Part shown: in pieces, positions 34,777 through 41,720 of the stretch
Layout of the letters: every line of letters begins with the position of its first letter
Numbering within the stretch: the first letter of the stretch is position 1
DNA from: JABFSM01 sp052389555
GTDB lineage: Bacteria; Gemmatimonadota; Gemmatimonadetes; Gemmatimonadales; GWC2-71-9
Direction: 5' to 3'
DNA: 64,000 bases
Assembly: GCA_052389555.1 (NCBI GenBank)
Contig: JBQTHV010000015.1
Span: 6,517-70,516, forward strand
Notes under the pieces: generated by a model
The model's input: the letters and a program-made list of their open reading frames with translations, nothing else
Told to the model about the DNA's origin: nothing
Database searches by the model: none
Made by a program: the position numbers and the translations under genes

Positions 34777-35700
34777 ATGCTGATCCGCCGACGGCCCGAC
34801 ATCCCGAGTTCCGAAATCACCGACGAGAAGCTCTACTGGTCACGGCGGGAGTGGTTGACTGCGGCCGGGTTTGGGCTCGCGGTTCCGCTCGGGGGCGGTC
34901 GGGCGGTTGGGCGGTTGGGTGTTTGGGCTTCCGGCCAGAAGGACGGGCTCAAGCCGACGCCGTACGACCTCATTACCAGCTACAACAACTTCTACGAGTT
35001 CGGCACCGGCAAAGACGACCCGAAGGCCAATGCGCACACCTTGCGGCCGCGCCCCTGGAGCATCGCGGTGGAGGGCCAGGTCAAACGGCCGGCGGTCTAC
35101 GACCTCGACGAGTTCTTCAAGGGGATGGCGCCCGAGGAGCGGATCTATCGCCACCGCTGTGTCGAGACCTGGTCGATGGTGGCGCCGTGGCTCGGCTATC
35201 CTTTGGGGGACCTCATCAAGCGGCTGGAGCCCACCGGCCGTGCCAAGTACGTGGAGTTCATCACGCTGCTCGATCCGGTGCAAATGCCGGGGCAACGGCG
35301 TCGAGTGCTCGACTGGCCCTACCTGGAGGGGTTGCGGATGGACGAGGCCATGCATCCGCTCACCCTCCTCACCGTGGGCGTCTATGGGAAGCCGCTGCCG
35401 AATCAGAACGGGGCGCCGGTCCGGCTGATCGTGCCGTGGAAGTACGGCTTCAAGGGCGGCAAATCGATCGTCAAGATCCGGTTCGTGGAGAAGCAGCCAC
35501 GGAATACCTGGAACATCGCGGCCCCCCACGAGTACGGCTTCTACGCCAACGTCAACCCGGCGGTGGACCATCCGCGCTGGAGCCAGGCGCGGGAACGTCC
35601 GCTGGGGCAGTTCTTCATGAAGCCCACCCTGCTGTTCAACGGCTACGTGGACCAGGTCGCGTCGCTCTACGCCGGGATGGACCTCCGGGTCAACTACTGA
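34777..35700 (+). CDS. msrP: Methionine sulfoxide reductase catalytic subunit MsrP (YedY family, molybdopterin)
   Basis: 307 residues. Twin-arginine-type N-terminus with SRREWLTAAGFGLA (residues 22-35). Molybdenum ligand Cys128 in IYRHRCVETWSMVAPWLGYPL. Further conserved: YNNFYEFGTGKDDPKANAH, RRRVLDWPYLEGLRMDEAMHPLTLL, GAPVRLIVPWKYGFKGGKSIVKI, and ATP-free periplasmic fold ending in W-SQA-ER. Repairs oxidised Met in envelope proteins with electrons from MsrQ. A degenerate repeat (34889-34929) forms the end of the signal region (GGGRAVGRLGVW). Confidence 0.93.
   Translation: MLIRRRPDIPSSEITDEKLYWSRREWLTAAGFGLAVPLGGGRAVGRLGVWASGQKDGLKPTPYDLITSYNNFYEFGTGKDDPKANAHTLRPRPWSIAVEGQVKRPAVYDLDEFFKGMAPEERIYRHRCVETWSMVAPWLGYPLGDLIKRLEPTGRAKYVEFITLLDPVQMPGQRRRVLDWPYLEGLRMDEAMHPLTLLTVGVYGKPLPNQNGAPVRLIVPWKYGFKGGKSIVKIRFVEKQPRNTWNIAAPHEYGFYANVNPAVDHPRWSQARERPLGQFFMKPTLLFNGYVDQVASLYAGMDLRVNY
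34889..34929 (+). repeat. Degenerate GGGCGGTTGGGCGGTTGG repeat within the msrP signal region
   Basis: Three to four direct copies of a GGGCGGTT/GGGTGTTT-like unit inside the msrP reading frame, encoding GGGRAVGRLGVWA between the hydrophobic core of the Tat signal and the mature protein. Related in style to the GGACGGTTGG repeats at 10243-10303. It lengthens the export signal in a place where sequence is tolerated. Confidence 0.55.
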
Positions 35701-35730
35701 GGTCCGAGGTGCGAGGGGCGAGGTCCGAGA
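35701..35730 (+). repeat. Degenerate GGTCCGAGGNGCGAGG repeat between msrP and msrQ
   Basis: Direct copies (GGTCCGAGGTGCGAGGGGCG, then AGGTCCGAG) start at the base after the msrP stop. The same unit opens btuD at 13438-13470. Occupies the leader of msrQ; its GAGG could serve weakly in ribosome binding. Confidence 0.55.
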
Positions 35731-35749
35731 TAGCGGACCAGGCGGACGC

Positions 35750-36391
35750 GTGACCGAAGCCCAGGCCATCCGTAGAGTGGTGAAGCCCGTCCTGTGGGCC
35801 GTGGGCGTAACCCCGCTGGCCTGGCAGGTGTGGGCGTTCTTCACGGGGCACCTCGAGGCCGAGCCGGTGAAGGGGATGCAGCATTTCACCGGCCGCACCG
35901 CGCTGGTCATTCTGTTCATCACCCTCTCGGTGACCCCGCTGCGCCGGCTGACCGGCTGGAACCCGATCATCAAGGTACGGCGCCTGATCGGGTTGTTCGC
36001 CTTCTTCTACGCGCTGGTCCACTTCGGGATCTTCCTGGTATTCGACCTGGAGCTGTCGTTCGGGGACCTAACCCGCGAGGTGGTCAAGCGGCCCTGGATC
36101 ACCGTGGGGTTCACCGCCCTGGTCCTGCTGGCCGTCCTCGCGGCGACCTCGCCCCAGGCCATGGTCCGCAAGCTGGGCAAGCGCTGGCGCACCCTGCACC
36201 GGCTGATCTATCCGGCTGCCGCGCTCGGAGTGCTGCACTTCCTCTGGGCCCAGAAGAAGGACATCCGGCTCCCCGTGATCTACGCGATCGTGCTGGCCGC
36301 GATTCTCGCGCTCCGCCTGGTTCCGGTGGCGTGGAGGCAGCCTCGCTTCCGGCCTTCGCCCAAGCCGAAACCAATAGCCAATAGCCAATAG
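35750..36391 (+). CDS. msrQ: MsrQ haem-containing membrane subunit of the methionine sulfoxide reductase system
   Basis: 213 residues from GTG 35750. Six predicted membrane helices in a ferric-reductase-like fold: HFTGRTALVILFITLSVTPLRRLTGW, RRLIGLFAFFYALVHFGIFL (haem-ligand His), WRTLHRLIYPAAALGVLHFLWAQKKD (second His set). Accepts electrons in the membrane and passes them to MsrP, encoded just upstream, so the pair is complete. The last residues PIANSQ and the stop are read from a CCAATAG repeat. Confidence 0.92.
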   Translation: MTEAQAIRRVVKPVLWAVGVTPLAWQVWAFFTGHLEAEPVKGMQHFTGRTALVILFITLSVTPLRRLTGWNPIIKVRRLIGLFAFFYALVHFGIFLVFDLELSFGDLTREVVKRPWITVGFTALVLLAVLAATSPQAMVRKLGKRWRTLHRLIYPAAALGVLHFLWAQKKDIRLPVIYAIVLAAILALRLVPVAWRQPRFRPSPKPKPIANSQ

Positions 36392-36408
36392 CCAATAGCC
36401 GATAGCCG
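36371..36408 (+). repeat. CCAATAG/CCGATAG direct repeat at the msrQ 3' end
   Basis: Four CCAATAG units plus CCGATAGCC in direct orientation. The first units encode the C-terminus of MsrQ and supply its TAG stop. The GATAGCC variant also occurs five times at 34690-34725, linking this repeat to the AGCTATC family. Confidence 0.6.
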
Positions 36409-36449
36409 GTTGCGGGGGGTCGGGGGTCGGGCTACCTTCCCGGCCCGCG

Positions 36450-36995
36450 ATGCCCTCGGCCGTCCGGCTCCTCGATGCCACCGCCATGACAGAGATCCTC
36501 TCGCGCATGGCCGGCGAGATCGTCGAGCGCTGCGGATCGGCCGAGGGCATCGTGTTGGTAGGGATCCAGCGGCGCGGCGTGGAGCTGGCCCATCGTCTCG
36601 CGCGACGGATCGATGCGGTCCAGCACACCAGCATCCCCCTCGGCAAGCTCGACATCACCCTCTATCGCGACGACCTCTCCGCGGTCGGCCCGCGGCCCCG
36701 GGTTGGCCATACCGACTTGCCGGTGGAGATCGAGGGCCGGGTCGTAGTGCTCGTGGATGACGTCCTCTATACTGGCCGTACCGTGCGCGCCGCGCTCGAT
36801 GAGCTCGCCGACTTCGGCCGCCCCCGCCGCATTCTGCTCGCGGTGCTGATCGACCGTGGCGGCCGCGAGCTCCCCATTCAGGCCGACGTCATCGGGCAGA
36901 CCGTGGCCACCACGGGGCAAGATCGAGTGGACGTGGCCGTAAGCGAGCTGGATGGACACGACTCGGTCGAGTTGGTCAAGGAGCGTGGAGCGTGA
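36450..36995 (+). CDS. pyrR: PyrR: pyrimidine operon regulator / uracil phosphoribosyltransferase
   Basis: 181 residues. PRTase fold with the PRPP loop VVVLVDDVLYTGRTVRAALDEL and a N-terminal VRLLDATAMTEILSRMAGEIVERC typical of PyrR; GIQRRGVELAHRLARRI forms the flexible-loop region. In Firmicutes it attenuates the pyr operon by binding nascent RNA. It heads a pyrR-pyrB-pyrC operon here, overlapping pyrB by 4 bp. No PyrR-binding hairpin was recognised in the short leader, which is occupied mainly by the repeat. Confidence 0.92.
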   Translation: MPSAVRLLDATAMTEILSRMAGEIVERCGSAEGIVLVGIQRRGVELAHRLARRIDAVQHTSIPLGKLDITLYRDDLSAVGPRPRVGHTDLPVEIEGRVVVLVDDVLYTGRTVRAALDELADFGRPRRILLAVLIDRGGRELPIQADVIGQTVATTGQDRVDVAVSELDGHDSVELVKERGA

Positions 36996-37942
36996 ATCTC
37001 GGCAAGGACCTCGTTGGTCTCGAGTACTTGAGTGCCGACCAGATCCGCCTCATCCTGGATACCGCCGAGCCGTTCAAAGAGGTGAGCGAGCGGCCCATCA
37101 AAAAGGTCCCGGCGCTCCGCGGCAAGACCATCGTGAATCTGTTCTACGAGCCCTCGACCCGCACCCGGATCTCCTTCGAGTTCGCTGAGAAACGCCTGTC
37201 GGCGGACACGGTGAACGTGGCGACCGACGTTTCCTCCGTCTCCAAGGGCGAGAACCTGGTCGATACCGCGCGGAATCTCGAGGCGATGCGGATCGACATG
37301 GTGGTCATCCGCCATCCCTCGAGCGGCGCCGCGCAGTTCCTGGCGTCCCGGATTCGCTCCAACGTGATCAACGCGGGCGACGGCAAGCATGAGCATCCCA
37401 CCCAAGGGCTGTTGGATCTCCTCACTCTGCGCGACCGATTCGGTCGGATCGAAGGGCTCAAGGTCGCGATTTGCGGGGACGTGATGCACAGCCGGGTGGC
37501 CCGGAGCAACATCTGGGGCCTCCTCAAGCTCGGTGCCGAGGTGGCGGTGTGCGGCCCGGCGACCCTGATCCCGCGCGAGCTGGCCCAGCTCGGGGTGCAG
37601 ATCCTTCCGCGCATCGAGGACGCGATCGGCTGGGCCGATGCGCTCAACGTGCTGCGGCTCCAGCTCGAGCGCATGGAAGCGGGTTATGTCCCGTCGCTGC
37701 GCGAATACAACCGCGTCTTCGGTGTCACGCGGGATCGGCTGGCCCGCGCCCCGAGGGACCTCGTCATCCTGCATCCAGGCCCGATGAATCGCGGGGTCGA
37801 GATCGATAGTGACGTGGCGGACGGCCCCCACAGCGTCATCCTTCCCCAGGTCACCAATGGGGTCGCGGTGCGGATGGCGGTGCTCTACCTCCTCGCCGGC
37901 GGCGGCCCCGACTGGCGGGCGCCCGCCGGAGACGAGCGGTGA
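36992..37942 (+). CDS. pyrB: Aspartate carbamoyltransferase catalytic subunit
   Basis: 316 residues from GTG 36992. Carbamoyl-phosphate motif FYEPSTRTRISFEFA; active-site Lys region SSVSKGENLVDT; HPTQGLLDLLTL in the hinge; aspartate-binding late motif RLQLERM and HPGPMNRGVEI. Second step of pyrimidine synthesis. Stop overlaps pyrC (GTG) by 4 bp. A regulatory subunit (pyrI) is absent, usual for PyrR-type operons. Confidence 0.95.
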   Translation: MNLGKDLVGLEYLSADQIRLILDTAEPFKEVSERPIKKVPALRGKTIVNLFYEPSTRTRISFEFAEKRLSADTVNVATDVSSVSKGENLVDTARNLEAMRIDMVVIRHPSSGAAQFLASRIRSNVINAGDGKHEHPTQGLLDLLTLRDRFGRIEGLKVAICGDVMHSRVARSNIWGLLKLGAEVAVCGPATLIPRELAQLGVQILPRIEDAIGWADALNVLRLQLERMEAGYVPSLREYNRVFGVTRDRLARAPRDLVILHPGPMNRGVEIDSDVADGPHSVILPQVTNGVAVRMAVLYLLAGGGPDWRAPAGDER

Positions 37943-39288
37943 ATCCCCTGCTGATCCGCGGGGGACGGGTCATCGACCCTTCGCGCGACTTCGATGCACC
38001 CGCCGACCTGCTCATCAAGGGCGGCCGGATCGAAGCAGTCGGCCGCAACCTCCCGCTCGAGCCGGGAACGGAAACGATCGACGCCTCGGGGAAAGTGGTC
38101 GCGCCGGGCCTGATCGATCTCCACGTCCATCTGCGCGAACCGGGGTTCGAGCACGCCGAAACGATCGCGAGCGGCGCCGCGGCCGCCGTGGCGGGCGGGT
38201 TCACCACCGTGTGCGCGATGCCTAACACGGACCCGGTGACCGACAGTCCGGCCTCGGTCGGCTTCGTGCTGCGCCAGGCGATTCGCGCCGGGCTCGCGCG
38301 CGTGTATCCCATCGGGGCGGTCTCCCTCGCTCAGAAAGGCGAGCAGCTGACCGAGTTCGGCGAGCTGGTCCAGGCGGGCGCCGTCGCGGTCAGTGACGAC
38401 GGCAATCCGGTGCGCACCAGCCATCTCATGCGCACGGCACTCGAATACGCGAAGACCTTCGGTATCCCCGTGGCCGACCACTGCGAGGATCTCTCCCTCT
38501 CGCAAGGTGGATCCATGCACGAGGGGATCGTCTCGGTGCGGCTGGGCCTCAAGGGCATCCCCGCGGCGGCGGAGGAGATCATCGTGGCGCGAGACATTCT
38601 CCTGGCCGGGCTGACCGGAGGTCACGTTCACCTCTGCCACATTTCTACTCGAGGATCGGTCGGACTCATCCGCCGGGCCAAGGAGCAAGGCATCCCGGTC
38701 ACTGCCGAGGCGACACCCCATCACTTCACCCTCACGCACGAGCGGTGTGATGGGTATGACACCAACGCCAAAATGAATCCGCCGCTTCGTGAGGCCGCCG
38801 ACCGCGACGCGATTCGTGAAGGCCTCCGCGATGGAACCATCGACTGCATCGCGACCGACCACGCGCCGCACCACTACGACGCCAAAGAGCGGGAGTTCGA
38901 CGAGGCCCCGAACGGCATCATTGGGCTCGAGACTGCCCTTGGCCTGGGAATTCGAGAGCTGGTGGAGCCCGGCCACCTGTCCTTGCCCGAGCTGATTGGC
39001 CGCATGAGCACGATTCCGGCCCGGGTCTTTCAGCTCGGCGGGGGCACCCTGGCCATCGGTGCGCCCGCGGACGTGGTGGTTTTTGATCCAAGCCGGCGGT
39101 GGGTGTTCCGCAAGGAAGCGCTCCGATCCCTGAGCGCTAACTCCCCCTTTCTGGGGGAGACCATGGTGGGACAGGTGGACCTGACGCTGGTGGGCGGGAG
39201 GATTGTGTTCGACATCCGGGCCGTCAGGTTAGTGGCACCAATATACTTGACACACCACGGCCCTGATGGTATCTTGGGGTATGCTTAA
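37939..39288 (+). CDS. pyrC: Dihydroorotase with transposon-altered C-terminus
   Basis: 449 residues from GTG 37939. Type I amidohydrolase: metal site GLIDLHVHLREPGFEHAETI, then AMPNTDPVTD, DHCED, HLCHIST and the catalytic ATDHAPHH. All catalytic parts intact. The last 17 residues (after RAVRLV: APIYLTHHGPDGILGYA) are encoded by the left end of the inserted IS element. Removing the insertion joins the frame to GTT GAC GGC TTG... and a TAG at 41663-41665, giving an original 444-residue protein. Probably still active, because only the tail is replaced. Confidence 0.93.
   Translation: MNPLLIRGGRVIDPSRDFDAPADLLIKGGRIEAVGRNLPLEPGTETIDASGKVVAPGLIDLHVHLREPGFEHAETIASGAAAAVAGGFTTVCAMPNTDPVTDSPASVGFVLRQAIRAGLARVYPIGAVSLAQKGEQLTEFGELVQAGAVAVSDDGNPVRTSHLMRTALEYAKTFGIPVADHCEDLSLSQGGSMHEGIVSVRLGLKGIPAAAEEIIVARDILLAGLTGGHVHLCHISTRGSVGLIRRAKEQGIPVTAEATPHHFTLTHERCDGYDTNAKMNPPLREAADRDAIREGLRDGTIDCIATDHAPHHYDAKEREFDEAPNGIIGLETALGLGIRELVEPGHLSLPELIGRMSTIPARVFQLGGGTLAIGAPADVVVFDPSRRWVFRKEALRSLSANSPFLGETMVGQVDLTLVGGRIVFDIRAVRLVAPIYLTHHGPDGILGYA
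39226..39233 (+). repeat. Target-site duplication, left copy (AGGTTAGT)
   Basis: AGGTTAGT directly abuts the left inverted repeat of the IS and is repeated exactly at 41618-41625 beyond the right inverted repeat. An 8-bp duplication is the norm for IS1595-family elements. Perfect identity suggests a fairly recent insertion. Confidence 0.92.
39234..39260 (+). repeat. IS left terminal inverted repeat
   Basis: Begins GGCACCAATATACTTGACAC. Complementary to 41591-41617 with four mismatches. Its TTGACA (39247-39252) doubles as the -35 box of the transposase promoter and its bases are also translated as the new pyrC C-terminus. Confidence 0.92.
39247..39275 (+). promoter_or_regulatory. Transposase promoter inside the IS end
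   Basis: TTGACA (39247-39252), 17-base spacer, TATCTT (39270-39275). Predicted transcription start falls at about 39281-39283, the position of the ATG favoured for the transposase, so the mRNA would be leaderless or nearly so. Confidence 0.55.
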
Positions 39289-40255
39289 GTTTCCTCATAC
39301 TCCCGTCACCCTGGCCGACGCCATTACTTACTTCGCGGACCAGGACAACGCGCTCCGGTTTCTGGCCGAATTGCGCTGGCCAGACGGCGTGAAATGCCCC
39401 CATTGCGGGGCCGATGATCCCGGCTTCCTGGCCTCCCGACGCATCTGGAAGTGCCGGGCGAAGGAATGCCGGAAACAGTTCTCCATCAAAGTGGGGACGA
39501 TCTTCGAGGATTCCCCGCTCGGGCTCGACAAGTGGCTCCCGGCCCTCTGGCTGCTCGCCAACAGCAAGAACGGCATTTCGAGTTACGAGCTGGCCCGCGC
39601 CCTCGACGTGACCCAAAAGACTGCGTGGTTCATGCTCGGGCGCATCCGGGCGGCGATGGCGACCCGGACCTTTGCGCGATTCGAGGGCGAGATTGAGATG
39701 GACGAGGCATTCTTCGGCGGGCTTTACAAGAACATGCACCAGTCGAAGCGGAAGCGGCTCGGCTCCGGGCAGGGTCAGCGGAACAAGATCGGTGTCTTGG
39801 GCGTTCTCCAGCGGCCCAAGACTCGGAGCCATGTGAGCCAATTCCAGGGCTCGGTGATCGGCCCCGACCGGGAGATGAAGCATCTCGGGCTCCGGGTGCG
39901 CTCGCTGGTGCAGGAAGGGAGCCGCCTCTATACCGACGAGGACAAACACTACCAACTGCTCCAGCAGCGCTACATCCGAGAGATCATCAATCACGCTCGG
40001 GAGTACGTCCGCGGGAAGGTCCACACCAATGGCGTTGAGAACTTCTGGAGCCTGTTGAAGCGCACCATTAAAGGCACCTACGTGAGCGTGGACCCGTTCC
40101 ATTTCTTCCGCTACCTCGATGAGCAGGTGTTCCGGTTCAATAACCGGCGAGCCAGCGACGGAGACCGCTTCGTGGCGATGGTAGATTCCCTGCTCGGCAC
40201 TCGGCTGACCTGGAAGGGACTCACCGGCAAGGACATGAGTCCGGCTACGACGTGA
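39281..40255 (+). CDS. IS1595-family (ISXO2-like) transposase
   Basis: 324 residues from ATG 39281; an upstream ATG (39266) lies within the promoter. N-terminal zinc ribbon (KCPHCGADDPGFLASRR, then WKCRAKECRKQFS), a helix-turn-helix region (SSYELARALDVTQKTAWFMLGRI), and the ISXO2-like DDE domain: first Asp in EIEMDEAFFGG, second in LYTDEDKHY, and HTNGVENFWSLLKRTIKGTYVSV with the third acidic/Asn position. Complete and unbroken. Catalyses cut-and-paste of the element. Confidence 0.95.
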   Translation: MLKFPHTPVTLADAITYFADQDNALRFLAELRWPDGVKCPHCGADDPGFLASRRIWKCRAKECRKQFSIKVGTIFEDSPLGLDKWLPALWLLANSKNGISSYELARALDVTQKTAWFMLGRIRAAMATRTFARFEGEIEMDEAFFGGLYKNMHQSKRKRLGSGQGQRNKIGVLGVLQRPKTRSHVSQFQGSVIGPDREMKHLGLRVRSLVQEGSRLYTDEDKHYQLLQQRYIREIINHAREYVRGKVHTNGVENFWSLLKRTIKGTYVSVDPFHFFRYLDEQVFRFNNRRASDGDRFVAMVDSLLGTRLTWKGLTGKDMSPATT

Positions 40256-40306
40256 CGCGGCCCGCAAGCCTCAACTGAGACGGGGGCCACGACGAAAGAG
40301 GAAGCC

Positions 40307-40453
40307 ATGAAACCGACTCACAAGGCTCCGGCGGAAACGCCGGGGCCGTCGGCCTTTGAGCGGATGCGAGAACTGACGCGACGGATCATCAATGTCCCGA
40401 AGTCTGAGATTCCTCCCAAACCAAAAGCCAAACAAAAGAGGCGACGAGCCTAG
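40307..40453 (+). CDS. 48-aa IS accessory ORF with VPKSEI motif
   Basis: Runs from ATG 40307 (preceded by GAGGAAG) to TAG 40451-40453. Basic, Pro-rich ends surround a helical centre FERMRELTRRIINVPKSEI. Short proteins with an F-x2-hydrophobic...VPK-x-EI segment are common in mobile elements and plasmids; their function is not known to me. Lies between transposase and passenger gene, whose stop is 3 bp upstream of its end (convergent overlap). Confidence 0.6.
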   Translation: MKPTHKAPAETPGPSAFERMRELTRRIINVPKSEIPPKPKAKQKRRRA

Positions 40454-41580
40454 GCAAGAGCCTCCCGCAATTCGGCCATAAAGGCGGTCGTATCAGCGTA
40501 GAAACTCGGGTAAGCCTGCCTTAGAGCGCGTATTGAGGCCACCGATACCAATACGGCGTGTCTTTGCGGATCGCGGATGATCTGCTTTTCAATCTCGGCA
40601 TAATCAGTCTCCGCCTTCTGTTGCGCGTCCAATGTGTACTGATGCCAGAACAATTCGCCCTTCGCAATATCAAGCGTTAGCAGGAAGGTGCGGGCCCCTG
40701 AAATCTTCTCGGGCCGCGATTCAGTAACGATCATGCTCCAGGCAGAGAATCGCTTCTCAACCTGCAAGGCCCCCGCAATCTGACGTAGCTCTTTCTTAAT
40801 AGCCGTCACCCGCAGGGGAAGGCCTGGCGGAACTGGTCGCCGCTCTTTGAGGGCGAACACTCCGCCCATCAATAAGAAAAAACGCTTCCACGGCTCTTCC
40901 CCCACGCTCGATTTCAACGCCTGAGTAGTGAATAGATCCACCGTCTCAACTGCCGTTGCCCATTCGTGCTGGAGGCGAGATCGAAGCTGCACTTCAACTC
41001 TCAAGCCGTGGAACTTGTCGTATTTCGCGTATTGGGTATGATATTTGGAGACTAGGTGGATTCCTCGGTATCCGTCAGCTTTGGGATTCTTGATGTAATC
41101 GTATCTTTCAATCAACTCCGATTGGTGCTTCTGGCGACGTTCGGAAGCCCGACGATAGGCTTCATCTAGACGTTCGACCATTTGATTGGTTCGGAGAACG
41201 GCTCGGCAACCACCAATATCCTGCATCTGGGCAAGTTTCATCCTGCGAAAACGTCGCAGTTTTGTTAGTATGGCGATCATCCTCTTGAGCCGTTGGGAAA
41301 TGAGAGCTTCCCTGTCAACCTTCCTCGCACGGTCCATCAATGTGATGCGAGCTGAAAGCAGCGGCCAACTATGGGATGAGCGCCAATTGCTGATGATCTT
41401 GAATGCCTCATCTGTCTTGCCTAGGAACTGGTGGAACTCATCTTTGCTATCAAAACCTGGGGGACGACTCTCCAGCTCGTGAGCCAAGTAATCGCCCGCT
41501 GCGTCAACCTTGGTACGGGAGAATTGCGGAGTGACCCAAGCCACCTCAGACAGCCTCGGACGAGGGGGAGCGATCAACAT
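40450..41580 (-). CDS. RelA/SpoT-domain nucleotide pyrophosphokinase-like protein (transposon cargo)
   Basis: 376 residues on the minus strand from ATG 41580; GTG 41544 (MAWVTPQFSRTKVDAAGDYL) is an alternative start that better fits relatives and lies downstream of a possible TAGACA-N17-TATGTT promoter in the right IS end. The RelA/SpoT synthetase core is clear: SSHSWPLLSARITLMDRARKVD, LAQMQDIGGCRAVLRT, DYIKNPKADGYRGIHLVSKY, VEVQLRSRLQHEWATAVETVD. No hydrolase (HD), TGS or ACT domain. Could make (pp)pGpp-type alarmones, or act as a toxin or defence factor like toxSAS/CapRel; which is not decided by sequence. Confidence 0.88.
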   Translation of the reverse strand: MLIAPPRPRLSEVAWVTPQFSRTKVDAAGDYLAHELESRPPGFDSKDEFHQFLGKTDEAFKIISNWRSSHSWPLLSARITLMDRARKVDREALISQRLKRMIAILTKLRRFRRMKLAQMQDIGGCRAVLRTNQMVERLDEAYRRASERRQKHQSELIERYDYIKNPKADGYRGIHLVSKYHTQYAKYDKFHGLRVEVQLRSRLQHEWATAVETVDLFTTQALKSSVGEEPWKRFFLLMGGVFALKERRPVPPGLPLRVTAIKKELRQIAGALQVEKRFSAWSMIVTESRPEKISGARTFLLTLDIAKGELFWHQYTLDAQQKAETDYAEIEKQIIRDPQRHAVLVSVASIRALRQAYPSFYADTTAFMAELREALA

Positions 41581-41590
41581 AACCCCTCAG

Positions 41591-41617
41591 CCCTGGTGTG
41601 TCTAGTAAGTTGGTGCC
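41591..41617 (-). repeat. IS right terminal inverted repeat
   Basis: On the minus strand begins GGCACCAACTTACTAGACAC, matching the left end except at four positions. A TAGACA-N17-TATGTT arrangement on this strand could drive the RelA/SpoT gene, mirroring the transposase promoter at the other end. Confidence 0.9.
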
Positions 41618-41625
41618 AGGTTAGT
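41618..41625 (+). repeat. Target-site duplication, right copy (AGGTTAGT)
   Basis: Identical to 39226-39233. The pyrC reading frame resumes here: GTT GAC GGC TTG ... GGC CGA TAG (stop 41663-41665), showing where the gene ended before insertion. Confidence 0.92.
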
Positions 41626-41665
41626 TGACGGCTTGGATCTGAACAGGTTTCGCGCAGGCCGATAG
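41626..41665 (+). pseudogene. Detached original 3' end of pyrC
   Basis: Beyond the transposon, codons in phase with pyrC continue for twelve residues (DGLDLNRFRAGR) to TAG 41663-41665. This is the former C-terminus of dihydroorotase, now cut off. Inferred by splicing out the IS and one target copy; not translated on its own. Confidence 0.8.
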
Positions 41666-41720
41666 GCATTAGATTGAATTGACTTAGCCCGCCCAGCCGG
41701 CTGCTCCCAGAGGGAAGGCA

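Larger units (their letters stand above)
39234..41617 (+). mobile_element. IS1595-like transposon with RelA/SpoT-domain passenger gene
   Basis: 2384 bp. Bounded by imperfect terminal inverted repeats (39234-39260 and 41591-41617; 23 of 27 positions match; outer ends GGCACCAA) and an exact 8-bp target duplication. Contents: an ISXO2/IS1595-type transposase on the + strand, a 48-aa ORF just behind it, and a convergent RelA/SpoT-domain gene on the minus strand. The passenger region is visibly more AT-rich than the chromosome. Inserted in the 3' end of pyrC. Appears complete and potentially mobile. Confidence 0.93.

Noticed and set aside
36393..36449. PyrR-binding attenuator ahead of pyrR
   Set aside because: The leader is short and occupied by repeats; no anti-antiterminator loop or terminator with T-run could be drawn with confidence.
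40450..41580. Bifunctional Rel (housekeeping) stringent factor
   Set aside because: No HD hydrolase, TGS or ACT domains, and the gene lies within transposon ends; it is an accessory RelA/SpoT-domain protein, not the core Rel.
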